From CBDIDH01 sp965277595 (GTDB lineage: Bacteria; Planctomycetota; Planctomycetia; Isosphaerales; Isosphaeraceae): a stretch of 64,000 nucleotides of DNA. The position numbers were made by a program, and so were the translations under genes. Shown piece by piece: positions 55,881-64,000 of the stretch (position 1 is the first letter of the stretch; each line of letters opens with the position of its first letter). The notes beneath the pieces are model-generated. The model did not search any database and had not been told where the DNA came from. It saw only the letters and a list, made by a program, of their open reading frames with translations. The stretch spans positions 3,472,001 through 3,536,000 of the forward strand of contig CBDIDH010000002.1 of the NCBI GenBank assembly GCA_965277595.1, read 5' to 3'.

Positions 55881-56669
55881 ATGACCTCGCGGACGATCAC
55901 CGAGGAAGGACAGGCCCGGCTCGCGAAGGTCGGCCTCCGCCCCGAACAACTCCCCCGACACGTCGCCGTGATCATGGACGGCAACGGTCGCTGGGCGCAG
56001 TCGCGGGGTCGGCCCCGGGTCGCTGGGCATCGTCGGGGGATTCAGAGCGTCCGCGCCGTCGTTGAGGAAGGATGCCGGGTCGGCCTCGAACAACTGACGC
56101 TCTATTGCCTCTCGGTCGAGAACTGGAAGCGTCCCCCCCGCGAGTTAACCTTTTTGCTGGCTTTGTTTCGCCATTTTCTGGTCAAGGAAGAAGCGCTCTT
56201 GATGGAGCAAAAGGTTCGGCTGGCGATGATCGGCCGGCGCGAAGGGCTGCCGATCGACGTCATCAACCAGTTCGATCGAACGTCGGCCCTGACCTCTGGA
56301 AACTCGGGAATGACGCTCTGCCTGGCTGTCAATTACGGAGGCCGGACCGAGATTGCCGATGCCAGCCGGAGGATTGCCGAGGACGTCAAACGCGGCGCGG
56401 TGGAGCTCGATCAGGTGGATGAGCATTTATTCGCGACGTATCTGAATACGTCGGGCATGCCCGATCCCGACCTTTTGATCCGGACGGCTGGGGAGTTACG
56501 CGTCAGCAACTTCCTGCTCTGGCAGATCTCGTATTCGGAACTGTACGTGACCGATGTTCTCTGGCCAGATTTTCGGGGCGATGACCTGCTGGCCGCCTGC
56601 GGCTCTTATGCGTCTCGACAGCGCAAGTTTGGCGGCCTTCCGGCCGGTTCGGTCGCCGCTGGGCGTTGA
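55881..56669 (+). CDS. uppS: isoprenyl (undecaprenyl) diphosphate synthase
   Basis: 262 residues, cis-prenyltransferase family. The substrate-binding motif HVAVIMDGNGRWAQSRGRPR is at about 30-50, followed by GHRRGIQSVR, LTLYCLSVENWKRPPREL and the C-terminal PDLLIRTAGELRVSNFLLWQISYSELYVTD. It makes the C55 lipid carrier for peptidoglycan and surface glycans from farnesyl and isopentenyl diphosphate. Placed directly after purA and just before cdsA, the latter being its usual partner. Confidence 0.95.
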   Translation: MTSRTITEEGQARLAKVGLRPEQLPRHVAVIMDGNGRWAQSRGRPRVAGHRRGIQSVRAVVEEGCRVGLEQLTLYCLSVENWKRPPRELTFLLALFRHFLVKEEALLMEQKVRLAMIGRREGLPIDVINQFDRTSALTSGNSGMTLCLAVNYGGRTEIADASRRIAEDVKRGAVELDQVDEHLFATYLNTSGMPDPDLLIRTAGELRVSNFLLWQISYSELYVTDVLWPDFRGDDLLAACGSYASRQRKFGGLPAGSVAAGR

Positions 56670-56724
56670 ATCTGTTCCCAACGGGGCGATCCGCGCGATT
56701 TGCCCCAGCTTGACGAGGGTCTTC

Positions 56725-57639
56725 ATGCTCGGCACCCGGCTCGTGACAGGCTTCTCGATGGCCGGGGTTCTGATCCTCGTCCTTGTCGTTGACGGCTGGC
56801 TTGCTCCCTGGTTTCCCCTCTGGCTGGTGGTCTCGCTGCTGGTGACCGGGGCGGCGTCGATCGAACTGACCGGCCTGCTTCTGGAGACGAGTGCCCGGCC
56901 GTCGGGCAACACGGTTTTCGGCGGCGTCGCGGCGGTCGTGATCTCGAACTGGGCGCCTCACATCGCCGCCCACTTTAACCGGCTGATGCCGATCGACGGC
57001 CGCCTTGCGTATGATCCGATGACGCCGGTCGACGCGTTGGCGTGGCCGTTGATCACCTTTGCGGCCGTGGTCATGGCCACCTTCGTGGCGCAGAGCGCTC
57101 AGTTCGAGAAGCCCGGCGGGACGATGGCGACCATCGCGGGAACCGTGCTGGCGATTGCGTATGTCGGTGTCCTTGGCAGCTTCATCATTCAGCTTCGGTG
57201 GTTCGATGGACCTCATCACGGCCTGGTCCCCCTCGGCTTTTTGTTCACGACCGCCAAGGGGGCCGACGTGGGCGCCTATACGATGGGTCGAATCGCCGGC
57301 CGGCACAAGCTCTGGCCTCGATTGAGTCCGCAGAAGACCGTTGAAGGGGCCGTCGGCGGACTTCTCTTCGCGGTTGCCGGGGCGTTACTGGTCGCGGCGA
57401 TTGCCCGGTTCCTGCTCAAGGTGCATACGATGACCTGGCCAGAGGCGGTCGTCTTCGGGCTTCTAGTCGGCTCCGCGGCGCAGCTTGGAGATTTGATGGA
57501 GTCAATGATCAAACGCGATTGCGCCCGCAAGGACGCCTCGGCCGCCGTCCCTGGTTTTGGTGGCGTCCTCGACGTCCTTGACTCTCTTCTCTTCGCGGGA
57601 CCCGTTGCCTTCGGCTTCTGGATCTGGGAAGGGATCTGA
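56725..57639 (+). CDS. cdsA: phosphatidate cytidylyltransferase
   Basis: 304 residues from ATG 56725 with GAGGG six bases upstream. About eight membrane helices. The C-terminal signature is visible as GAYTMGRIAGRHKLWPRLSPQKTVEGAVGG and GDLMESMIKRDCARKDASAAVPGFGGVLDVLDSLLFAGPV, matching CdsA (S-x-K-R-x4-K-D-x7-GHGGxxDRxD), with Phe-Gly-Gly and VLDSLL in place of HGG and DRxD. It produces CDP-diacylglycerol for phospholipids. Third gene after purA and uppS. Confidence 0.92.
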   Translation: MLGTRLVTGFSMAGVLILVLVVDGWLAPWFPLWLVVSLLVTGAASIELTGLLLETSARPSGNTVFGGVAAVVISNWAPHIAAHFNRLMPIDGRLAYDPMTPVDALAWPLITFAAVVMATFVAQSAQFEKPGGTMATIAGTVLAIAYVGVLGSFIIQLRWFDGPHHGLVPLGFLFTTAKGADVGAYTMGRIAGRHKLWPRLSPQKTVEGAVGGLLFAVAGALLVAAIARFLLKVHTMTWPEAVVFGLLVGSAAQLGDLMESMIKRDCARKDASAAVPGFGGVLDVLDSLLFAGPVAFGFWIWEGI

Positions 57640-57681
57640 CTCGCAGAGAGAAACAGGCGTTGGAAACAAAGGTCAAAGGCC

Positions 57682-58233
57682 ATGACACGCCGAAACTGGT
57701 GGAAAGGCTCCGTTTTCCTGCTCGCGGCGACGATCGCCTGGTCTCTGGCCAACGCCGCGCCACCGAAGGAGGACGTTGAAGACGTCGACGACGGGTCGTT
57801 TGGCCTGAGCACGCCAATCGCCTGCAAGGACGTCCGCGGCTTCGAGGATTACGAGGTCTTTCCCGAAGCCGCGTTCACGCACGACGAGAAGCTGATCGTC
57901 TATTTCCTCCCTCGCCACTTCAAGGCGGAGAAGAAGGGGAAAAAGTACGAGGTCCGGTTCACCCAGGAAGGGCGCGTCAAGCGCCGGGGCGAGAAGGCCG
58001 TGCTCTGGACGATCCCCCGCACCCTGGAATTCAAGACCGAGGCGGAGACGCCGCCGAAGTCGATTTACCTTGTGAATCGCCTCGCCTTGAAGGATCTGAA
58101 ACCGGGCGAATACGATTACGAGATCCTCTTGCGCGACGCGGTTTCCGGCATCAAGGCCGCGCCCCGGATCATGCCCTTCACGATCCTCCCTTCGCCCGAA
58201 ACGAAGGAGAAGACCGAGCCCGACCGCCCCTGA
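57682..58233 (+). CDS. secreted protein of unknown function
   Basis: 183 residues with a signal peptide (about 1-25, MTRRNWWKGSVFLLAATIAW.., cleavage near ANA-AP). The mature part is beta-rich, with YEVFPEAAFTHDEKLIVYF, KYEVRFTQEGRVKRRGEKAVLWTIP and LKPGEYDYEILLRDAV, like an immunoglobulin-type sandwich. No family recognised. It lies 42 bases after cdsA and may be co-transcribed; convergent with the exporter adaptor gene. Confidence 0.65.
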   Translation: MTRRNWWKGSVFLLAATIAWSLANAAPPKEDVEDVDDGSFGLSTPIACKDVRGFEDYEVFPEAAFTHDEKLIVYFLPRHFKAEKKGKKYEVRFTQEGRVKRRGEKAVLWTIPRTLEFKTEAETPPKSIYLVNRLALKDLKPGEYDYEILLRDAVSGIKAAPRIMPFTILPSPETKEKTEPDRP

Positions 58234-58259
58234 TTGACCGAGAGCGGCCGGATCTTGGT

Positions 58260-59399
58260 TCAAGGCTTCTTGTTGGCAGCTGTCCCTTTAAACGCGTTGC
58301 CTGGGTCGAACGGATCGGCGGGGCGGCCGTTCTGGTCGATCGAATCGGTCTTTGTGGATGCCTTCATGTAAACGTCCATCTGCTGGCCGACGTAAACGTC
58401 GACAGCGCGGTCGTCGGGCAGTGAATAGACGACCTGAAGAACGCGGGTATCCACGCGTTCGGCGTTCGATCCGGTGAGCGATTGCTTGGGGATCACATAA
58501 GGCTCGACGTATTCAAGCTTGAGCGGAAAGCCCCCCTTGGAACGCCCCTTGAGATAAGCGATGGCCTCGGCCTCGCGGTCAAACAGCGGAACGTCGTTCT
58601 CGTCGATGTCGACCCGGACGTGAAGACGCTTGACGTCGCCAAGGACGATCATCGGCTCTTTCCAGGTGGACGCCGCGAACTGGCCGGGGCGGACGTTAAG
58701 CTGAAGGATATCGCCGTCGGTCGGCGCCCGGACGGTGAGACGCTCGATATTGATCTTGATGTTTTCCACCATGCTCTCGGACATCTCGACCGACGACTGG
58801 GCGACGTCGAGATCTTCCTTCCAGGTTCCTCGCTTGATCCGTTCCAGCTCGGCGATGGCCTTGGTGAGCGTGGCCTTGGCGGCGTAAAAGGCGAAGCGAT
58901 CCTTGTCCCAGTCGCCACCGGCGAGCATCTGGCGATTGTAGAGTTTTTCGGACCGGGCCATGGCGGCCTCGGTGTCGTTCAGTCTGGCCCGAGCCTCACC
59001 AACCGCGGCCTCGGCCGGGGGGACGTCTTCGGGCCTCGGCGCGGCCTTGAGCTTGTGAAGCTGGGCCTGATACGACGCTACCTCGGCCTCGCGGACCCGA
59101 AGCTGAGCCTTCAAATCGCGGTCGTCGACCCGAAAAAGAGGGGCGCCCGACTTGACCGAGTCCCCTTTCTTGACAAAAACCTCGATGACCACGCCGGGAA
59201 CATTCACGCCGATCGGAATGTTCTCGCGACGCGCCTCGACGAGCCCGGCGCCGGCGACGAGGCGACTTGCCTCGGTGCGGACCGGGGGTTCCATCACGGC
59301 TCGCGACGGCGGTTTGGGAATCGCCGCCTGAACCACGGTGTAAATGGCGAAGGTCAGGCCGGCCAGAGCCAGCATGGGCAGACCGTATTTCGTGACCAT
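58260..59399 (-). CDS. HlyD-family membrane-fusion protein (DevB-like)
   Basis: 379 residues from ATG 59399. One N-terminal membrane anchor (LPMLALAGLTFAIYTVV), then the lipoyl-like half-motif GVNVPGVVIEVFVKKGDSVKSGAPLFRVDDRDL, a long helical hairpin (about 105-235) and the second half ERLTVRAPTDGDILQLNVRPGQF, then a beta-barrel part. It would bridge the inner-membrane exporter and the outer envelope. Co-oriented with the ATPase and FtsX permease genes, the set resembles DevBCA/MacAB exporters. Last gene of the operon. Confidence 0.87.
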   Translation of the reverse strand: MVTKYGLPMLALAGLTFAIYTVVQAAIPKPPSRAVMEPPVRTEASRLVAGAGLVEARRENIPIGVNVPGVVIEVFVKKGDSVKSGAPLFRVDDRDLKAQLRVREAEVASYQAQLHKLKAAPRPEDVPPAEAAVGEARARLNDTEAAMARSEKLYNRQMLAGGDWDKDRFAFYAAKATLTKAIAELERIKRGTWKEDLDVAQSSVEMSESMVENIKINIERLTVRAPTDGDILQLNVRPGQFAASTWKEPMIVLGDVKRLHVRVDIDENDVPLFDREAEAIAYLKGRSKGGFPLKLEYVEPYVIPKQSLTGSNAERVDTRVLQVVYSLPDDRAVDVYVGQQMDVYMKASTKTDSIDQNGRPADPFDPGNAFKGTAANKKP

Positions 59400-59478
59400 G
59401 AGAAATTGACCGTTCCGAAAGGAGAAAAGGAAGTGAAGTCGAGCCGATCTCCGGCGTGTTTTTTTGAAGAAGAGCCTG

Positions 59479-60234
59479 TCAGGCCGCGGCGATGGTGGCG
59501 CTACGCTCCTCGACCCGGACGATCCGGCCGTCGTCCATGTGGGCGATGCGTTCGCCGTACTGAAAGACGCGGTTGTCGTGGGTAACAACGACCACGGCGC
59601 GGTCGGGTCGGACGGCGGCCTTGCGAAGAAGTTCCATCACGGTGATGCCGGTTTCGTGGTCGAGCGCGGCCGTCGGCTCGTCGCAGACGAGAAGGCCGGG
59701 CTCGTGAACGAGGGCGCGGGCGATCGCCACGCGCTGCATCTGACCGCCCGAAAGTTGCGTCGGCAAACTCTCGATTTTTTTGCCCATGCCGATCGATTCG
59801 AGAACCTCGGAGGCTTTCTTCACCGCCCTGTCCCTGGACCAACCGGCGATGACCAGCGGAATCGCGGCGTTCTCGGCGGCGGTCAGCGCGGGCAGGAGGT
59901 TGTATTGCTGGAAAACGAACCCGATCGACTTTGCCCGGAAGTTCGTTCGCTTGCGGTCGCTCATCCGGGTGACCTCGCTGCCGAAGATCGTCACGCTTCC
60001 CTCGTCGCAGTCGAGAATACCGGCGATCACCGAGAGCAAGGTCGTCTTGCCGCATCCCGACGGACCAACGATCAAGGACATCTCACCGGCGCGGACTTCC
60101 CAGTCAACGCCTCGAAGTGCCATCACTTTTTGATCGCCTGATCCGAACTGTTTCACGACGCCACGGATCTTGACGGCCACGCGGCCCGACCCAGGCTGGG
60201 AACCGACCGGCGTTTCCGACCGAACCTCGTGCAT
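59479..60234 (-). CDS. ABC transporter ATPase (MacB/LolD/DevA type)
   Basis: 251 residues. Walker A GPSGCGKTT, Q-loop FVFQQYNLLPALTAAEN, signature LSGGQMQRVAIARALVHEP, Walker B LLVCDEPTAALD and the switch His in VVVVTHDNRVF are all present. It drives the FtsX-type permease encoded just upstream (55-base gap) and works with the HlyD adaptor. Substrate unknown; lipids, glycolipids, macrolides or peptides are typical for this subfamily. Confidence 0.93.
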   Translation of the reverse strand: MHEVRSETPVGSQPGSGRVAVKIRGVVKQFGSGDQKVMALRGVDWEVRAGEMSLIVGPSGCGKTTLLSVIAGILDCDEGSVTIFGSEVTRMSDRKRTNFRAKSIGFVFQQYNLLPALTAAENAAIPLVIAGWSRDRAVKKASEVLESIGMGKKIESLPTQLSGGQMQRVAIARALVHEPGLLVCDEPTAALDHETGITVMELLRKAAVRPDRAVVVVTHDNRVFQYGERIAHMDDGRIVRVEERSATIAAA

Positions 60235-60289
60235 GACGTCTTTGATCCTTTTCGAGAAGTACGAGCAACTTTGCGTCGAGACAGGATGA

Positions 60290-61840
60290 TCAACCTCGGA
60301 AGACGACCGCCGGTTCCAGGACCATCACCCGTCGGACGCTCAAAAGGCTGGCCAGGATGCAGATCAGGACAACCGCTCCGCCGCTGATCGGCAAAATCGG
60401 CCACCAGGTGTAAAAGGCGAGTTCCGTCCCCTTGATCCCGACCGTCAGGTAGTGATAGGCGATGAACGTTGTCGCCAGATAGCTGAGGTTCACAACCACC
60501 AGGATCTGCCAGGCCGTTTCGCGTTTGACGCGCCGGGTGAGGTAGAGGACCACGGCGATTGCATCGACGGCGACCGTCACGACCAGGGCGGGGGGGCCCA
60601 GCGCGACGATCCCGCGAGCCGCCCAGAATCCAAAGGAAAGGAGAGCCTGCCAGAAGGGCGAGTCAAGCGAAGGCGTCGAGCCAATCGCGTAAGGGGTGCC
60701 GAGCCTCGGCAGAAAGAAGCCCAGGTTCGATTCGGGACTCTGATTGTTCCAGCCGAAGAACATCGCCAGGCCAACGCCGATTCCATACCCGAGGAAGCCC
60801 GAGACGGTCGCCTGAAGCAAGATCATGCCGACGATCCGCAGGTTGGTCGCCCCCATTGCCTTGAGTGCGCCAAATTGCTTGAGATTTTCGAGCGTGAAGT
60901 TGTAAAAGGTCTGACCGGCGATCGCGGTTCCGACGAAGAAGCCGAGCATCGCCGTGATCCCGAAGTTGATCGGGATGCCCGTATACCGCATGTAATAGTT
61001 GATCGTGTCCCAGGTGAACTGCTCACTTGTCCGCGCTCGCAGTCCTGTCTTTTCCTCGATCCTCTGAGCGACGGCCTCGCGCGTTTCGTTGCCTTCCGTT
61101 TTCACGAGAACGTAAGAGAGGATTTTACGTTCCTGGGGAGCGTAATGCTTGGCCCGACTGTAGGTCGTATAGACAACCGGGTTGGACTGAAACGTGCGCG
61201 TGGCCTCGCAGATTCCCACGATCACGGCCCGGTGATCGTTCATCTCCAGCTCTCGACCGACGAACCGGGTGTAGAACTCCTTTTCACCCGCTGTTTTTCC
61301 CTTCGCCTCGACGAGTTTCGGCAAGGCATCCCAGTCTTCCGATGACGACCCTGGTGGATACAGCTTTTGCAACCGTGTGTAGTCGACAATCACGGCGTCC
61401 GGCTGTCGGAGTTTGAGCAGGTCGCCGACAAGAATGCGTTCGGGAGGCGGCGCGCCGACGAGGGAGGCGTCATCCAGGCCCAGGAGGATCACCTGTTCGA
61501 TCACGGTTGGCTCGCCGGGTTTGGGGCGAATCGGGTTCACCTTGACCCGGGCGTTCCCCTTGTAGAGCGGAACAGCCCAGCGAACCCCCTCGACGCCTCG
61601 GACCCGGTACAGGTTGCTTTCCAGCATTGGCTTGACGTCGTCGACGTAGCGGACGCTGTGGTCCATCACCCAGAGATCAGCCCCGGTGATATCGGTGATC
61701 TGCCCGGCTGTTCGAAGCATCAGGCCGCAGAAGATCGACCCTTGCTGCGTGATGAGCAAGGCGGCGAAGGTCAGGCCCAGGACGATCCCGAAGAACTTCG
61801 CGCGGTCGCCGACCAGCATTTTCAAGGCGATCCAGGACAT
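60290..61840 (-). CDS. FtsX-like ABC exporter permease (DevC-like)
   Basis: 516 residues: one N-terminal membrane helix (FFGIVLGLTFAALLITQQGS), a large extracytoplasmic domain of about 240 residues, then three more helices (for example ITAMLGFFVGTAIAGQTFYNF and GMILLQATVSGFLGYGIGVGLAMFF), as in FtsX/MacB/DevC permeases, with an additional hydrophobic pair (ALSFGFWAARGIVALGPPALVVTVAVDAIAVVLYL region and ILPISGGAVVLICILASLLS). The coupling stretch LENLKQFGALKAMGATN is typical. It lies 29 bases after the TetR-type gene. Confidence 0.88.
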   Translation of the reverse strand: MSWIALKMLVGDRAKFFGIVLGLTFAALLITQQGSIFCGLMLRTAGQITDITGADLWVMDHSVRYVDDVKPMLESNLYRVRGVEGVRWAVPLYKGNARVKVNPIRPKPGEPTVIEQVILLGLDDASLVGAPPPERILVGDLLKLRQPDAVIVDYTRLQKLYPPGSSSEDWDALPKLVEAKGKTAGEKEFYTRFVGRELEMNDHRAVIVGICEATRTFQSNPVVYTTYSRAKHYAPQERKILSYVLVKTEGNETREAVAQRIEEKTGLRARTSEQFTWDTINYYMRYTGIPINFGITAMLGFFVGTAIAGQTFYNFTLENLKQFGALKAMGATNLRIVGMILLQATVSGFLGYGIGVGLAMFFGWNNQSPESNLGFFLPRLGTPYAIGSTPSLDSPFWQALLSFGFWAARGIVALGPPALVVTVAVDAIAVVLYLTRRVKRETAWQILVVVNLSYLATTFIAYHYLTVGIKGTELAFYTWWPILPISGGAVVLICILASLLSVRRVMVLEPAVVFRG

Positions 61841-61869
61841 CGTGACCCCGTCCCCTTTCGTTTTTGGAC

Positions 61870-62526
61870 TCAGCGTTCCGCCAGGGACTCGTTCGCGGTC
61901 CCGGCCCGATTGAACGGGGGCGCCAGACCGAGCGCCGCCAGGGTGAATGTCGCGATGTGATCGCTCAGGAAATCGAGGTCGAGCGCCTCATACGCGGCCA
62001 GGCCGACAAGTCGTTCCGAGACGGGCCTGGCGAGTTTGTAATGCAAGCCCTGACCGATCACGCTGAAAGCGAGGGCATGCAGGCGACGCTCGTCCGCCTC
62101 GGGACAGGCCCTTCGCATGATCGTCAGAAGCCGGTCGAACCTCGGCCGGATGGCCTCGCGTACGAGCGTTTCACAGGCGGAAGTTGGCGTCATCATCTCG
62201 CGGAGCATCAAGGCGCGATGCCAGGTCGCCTCGCCCATCGCCAGGACGTTTTCCAGGAAGTGGCGGACATACGCCCGAAGTTGCTCGGCCGGATCACCCT
62301 GTCCAAAGGTCGAAGCCGGCAACATGGTGCTCCCGCATCGATGGGCCTCGATGACGGCCTCGACGTAAAGTCGTTCCTTGTCACCGAAATAGTAATTCAC
62401 GGCCGCGGCGTTCGCTCCCGCCTTCCGAGCGATCGAGCGGACCCGCGCGGCTTCGAATCCCTTCTCCGCGAACTCCTCACCCGCGGCTTCAAGCAATCTC
62501 GCCTTCGTCGCATCCTGATCCGCCAT
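61870..62526 (-). CDS. TetR-family repressor (DUF1956/CecR-like)
   Basis: 218 residues. N-terminal helix-turn-helix: ATKARLLEAAGEEFAEKGFEAARVRSIARKAGANAAAVNYYFGDKERLY, the TetR signature with the YYFGDKE core. The C-terminal ligand domain resembles the DUF1956 type (YVRHFLENVLAMGEATWHRALMLREMM). It is the first gene of the exporter operon and probably represses its own promoter through palindromes at 62556-62579. Ligand unknown, likely the exporter's substrate. Confidence 0.88.
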   Translation of the reverse strand: MADQDATKARLLEAAGEEFAEKGFEAARVRSIARKAGANAAAVNYYFGDKERLYVEAVIEAHRCGSTMLPASTFGQGDPAEQLRAYVRHFLENVLAMGEATWHRALMLREMMTPTSACETLVREAIRPRFDRLLTIMRRACPEADERRLHALAFSVIGQGLHYKLARPVSERLVGLAAYEALDLDFLSDHIATFTLAALGLAPPFNRAGTANESLAER

Positions 62527-62555
62527 GATCGCCCCGCCCCGGGAATTTAAACCGG

Positions 62556-62579
62556 TGTTTCAAACAGACGTTTCAAACA
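62556..62579. promoter_or_regulatory. putative TetR operator (two palindromes)
   Basis: TGTTTCAAACA (62556-62566) is a perfect inverted repeat around a central C, and GTTTCAAAC (62570-62578) repeats it 13 bases further on, so TTTCAAACA occurs twice as a direct repeat. The pair lies between the predicted -10 box and the tetR start, where a repressor would block transcription. Confidence 0.55.
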
Positions 62580-62607
62580 ACTGTATGCATCGGCGAAGTT
62601 TCGTCAA
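62580..62607 (-). promoter_or_regulatory. promoter of the TetR-exporter operon
   Basis: Minus-strand TTGACG (62602-62607), a 16-base spacer and TACAGT (62580-62585) lie about 55 bases upstream of the tetR start and directly abut the putative operator. Prediction by eye. Confidence 0.5.
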
Positions 62608-62753
62608 GAGCGTTTCTGAAAATTGGTCAAAAGCGTTCCAGGCTCTTGGCATCCATCGCGGGGCTGGGAGGTCAGACATTTCGGTGGTAGACTGAAGCAT
62701 CGATTTCGACCGAGGCCCAAGGCGTTTTCGGCGTCGTCAGGACCAGTCCGCTC

Positions 62754-63764
62754 ATGCACGCCATCGACTTTCTTAAAGACCAGGGCGGGGTTGACCTGAA
62801 AGCGGTTTACGTCATCCACGGAGATGATCCGTTCCTACGTCTGGAGACGCTTCACGAGATTGCCCGGCGGGTTTTGCCGGGCGCCGAGGATGACGACCTC
62901 TCGGTGGCCCGATATCCGGGTGAAACGGCGAAGCTGGCGGACGTGCTCGATGAGTTGAGGACCCTTCCGTTTTTCTCGAAACGTCGGCTCGTGATCGTCG
63001 AAGGGGCCGATCCCTTCGTCACGGCGTATCGGAAGGAGCTGGAAACTTACGTCGAGCAACCGGCATTGAGCGGAGTTATGGTGCTCTCCGTCAAGGCATG
63101 GCCATCAAACACGAAGCTCGCGAAGGTTGTCGAGAAGACGGGCCTATCCGTGGATTGCAAGGGGCCGCACGAGAAGCTTTTGAGCCCCTGGCTGATTCAC
63201 CTGGCCAAAGCGCGGTTTCAGTGCGTGCTTGAGACAGGGGCGGCCGAATTGCTTGTGGAACTGGTGGGCTCGGAAGTGGGCCTGCTGGTGGCCGAGATTG
63301 ACAAACTGTCGGTTTACGTCGGTTCCAAGGCCAAGATCCGGCGCGACGACGTGTCGCGGATGGTGGGTGCCGGGCGGATCGAGACGGTCTGGAAGATGCT
63401 CGACGCCGCGACGACCGGCCGGGGCGACCTTGCCCTGGAACACCTCGATGGCCTGGTTGGCGCGGGGGAACATCCGGTCCGCTTGCTCGCGGGGATGACC
63501 GTTTCCTTGCTCAAGGTGTATCAGGCCGGCCGCCTCAGGCGCAAAAAGATCGATTTGAGAGACGCCTGCGAACTCGCCGGAATCCGTTCCTTCGCCGTGC
63601 AAACGGTCGGTCAGCAACACGCCCACCTCGGCCCGAGCCGGGTCGACCGCCTGCCGGAGATGCTTTTACAGGCGGATCTCGATCTCAAAGGTTCGTCGAT
63701 GCTCACCCCGCGCACCGTTCTTGAGCGGCTGGTCGTCGAGCTTGCGGCCCCCCGAAAAGACTGA
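62754..63764 (+). CDS. holA: DNA polymerase III delta subunit
   Basis: 336 residues, the normal HolA length. It opens the sliding clamp in the clamp-loader complex. Family features: VYVIHGDDPFLRLETLHEIARRVL at the N-terminus, LRTLPFFSKRRLVIVEGADPF, VGSEVGLLVAEIDKLSVYVG, and the third domain with GAGEHPVRLLAGMTVSLLKVYQA and LPEMLLQADLDLKGSSMLTPRTVLERLVVELA. Delta is poorly conserved in sequence, but the order of these segments is convincing. It is divergent from the TetR gene. Confidence 0.88.
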   Translation: MHAIDFLKDQGGVDLKAVYVIHGDDPFLRLETLHEIARRVLPGAEDDDLSVARYPGETAKLADVLDELRTLPFFSKRRLVIVEGADPFVTAYRKELETYVEQPALSGVMVLSVKAWPSNTKLAKVVEKTGLSVDCKGPHEKLLSPWLIHLAKARFQCVLETGAAELLVELVGSEVGLLVAEIDKLSVYVGSKAKIRRDDVSRMVGAGRIETVWKMLDAATTGRGDLALEHLDGLVGAGEHPVRLLAGMTVSLLKVYQAGRLRRKKIDLRDACELAGIRSFAVQTVGQQHAHLGPSRVDRLPEMLLQADLDLKGSSMLTPRTVLERLVVELAAPRKD

Positions 63765-63803
63765 CGACGTACAAAGCCCTTTTTTGCACGATCCGAGGCC
63801 GCT

Positions 63804-64000
63804 GTGATCGAGCATTGTGTTCGAACGATCCAGTCCATCATTGCCGAAGGGCGGAACGACCGCCGATCGATCCTTCAACTCGGCTACAACCTCGGACGGC
63901 TCAGCGAATTGACCGGCCTCGGTCGTGAACCCTTCTGGGACCGCTGGAAGGTGGCGGTGGAGGATTGGGACGTCGACCGGCTTGTTGAGTTTTCGAAAAA
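63804..64000 (+). CDS. N-terminal part of an unidentified protein (truncated by window edge)
   Basis: From GTG 63804 (GAGG six bases upstream) the frame stays open to the end of the window, giving 65 residues beginning MIEHCVRTIQSIIAEG. The visible part looks helical, with LQLGYNLGRLSELTGLG and a Trp-rich stretch (FWDRWKVAVEDWD). No family recognised. It follows holA by 39 bases on the same strand. Confidence 0.5.
   Translation, partial: MIEHCVRTIQSIIAEGRNDRRSILQLGYNLGRLSELTGLGREPFWDRWKVAVEDWDVDRLVEFSK

Overview
The window is high-GC bacterial chromosome with short intergenic gaps and gene content typical of the phylum Planctomycetes, most likely the Isosphaeraceae/Gemmataceae side. The markers are DUF1501 and DUF1549/DUF1553 proteins with planctomycete cytochrome-like motifs, a secreted EF-hand protein, a DUF1570-type protein, Uma2 nucleases, several xylose-isomerase-like TIM-barrel proteins and a hopanoid locus. 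I saw no rRNA, tRNA, CRISPR array, phage or transposase gene. Lineage is inferred from gene families only.

Layout. 1-4.2 kb: end of an unidentified gene, a membrane glycosyltransferase, a methyltransferase and a secreted HExxH protein. 4.1-9.8 kb (minus strand): a remnant of a division/cell-wall cluster, murC-like > murB > ftsQ-like > short secA, behind a good promoter. The MurC-like protein has lost all recognisable ATP-ligase motifs. 10-12.8 kb: six-EF-hand protein, SWIM mini-protein, carboxyltransferase. 12.9-25 kb (minus): UDP-GlcNAc 2-epimerase, sugar isomerases, an oxidoreductase, membrane glycosyltransferases, a Uma2 protein, a mannose-6-phosphate-isomerase-like cupin and xylulokinase, i.e. 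sugar metabolism and surface glycosylation. 25-35.6 kb (plus): lipoprotein with terminator, DUF1501 protein, Uma2 protein, then PPC-domain protein, DUF1549/DUF1553 protein and a cytochrome-motif/WD40/Ala-rich protein.

35.6-43.4 kb (minus): a tightly overlapping eight-gene surface-glycan operon (GT2, CDP-alcohol phosphatidyltransferase, GT2, methyltransferase, polysaccharide-deacetylase-like, GT4, GT9, 61-residue membrane protein) behind a clear promoter. 43.5-48.2 kb: two TIM-barrel isomerases, a J-domain membrane protein, small unknowns and a DUF4349 lipoprotein. 48.2-52.3 kb (minus): hopanoid genes in the order shc, hpnH, hpnG, which would take squalene to hopene, adenosylhopane and ribosylhopane. 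52.5-54.5 kb: a BON-domain protein flanked by three copies of a ~105-bp element with terminal inverted repeats (MITE-like). 54.5-58.2 kb (plus): purA, uppS, cdsA and a secreted unknown. 58.3-62.6 kb (minus): a TetR-controlled FtsX/ATPase/HlyD exporter with a putative operator. 62.7-64 kb: holA and a truncated unknown gene.

The most unusual items are the MurC-like pseudoenzyme kept in frame inside the murB/ftsQ cluster, the MITE-like repeat family, the short SecA, and the glycan operon with a phosphatidyltransferase at its core. All motif statements come from reading translations by eye; no database search was run.
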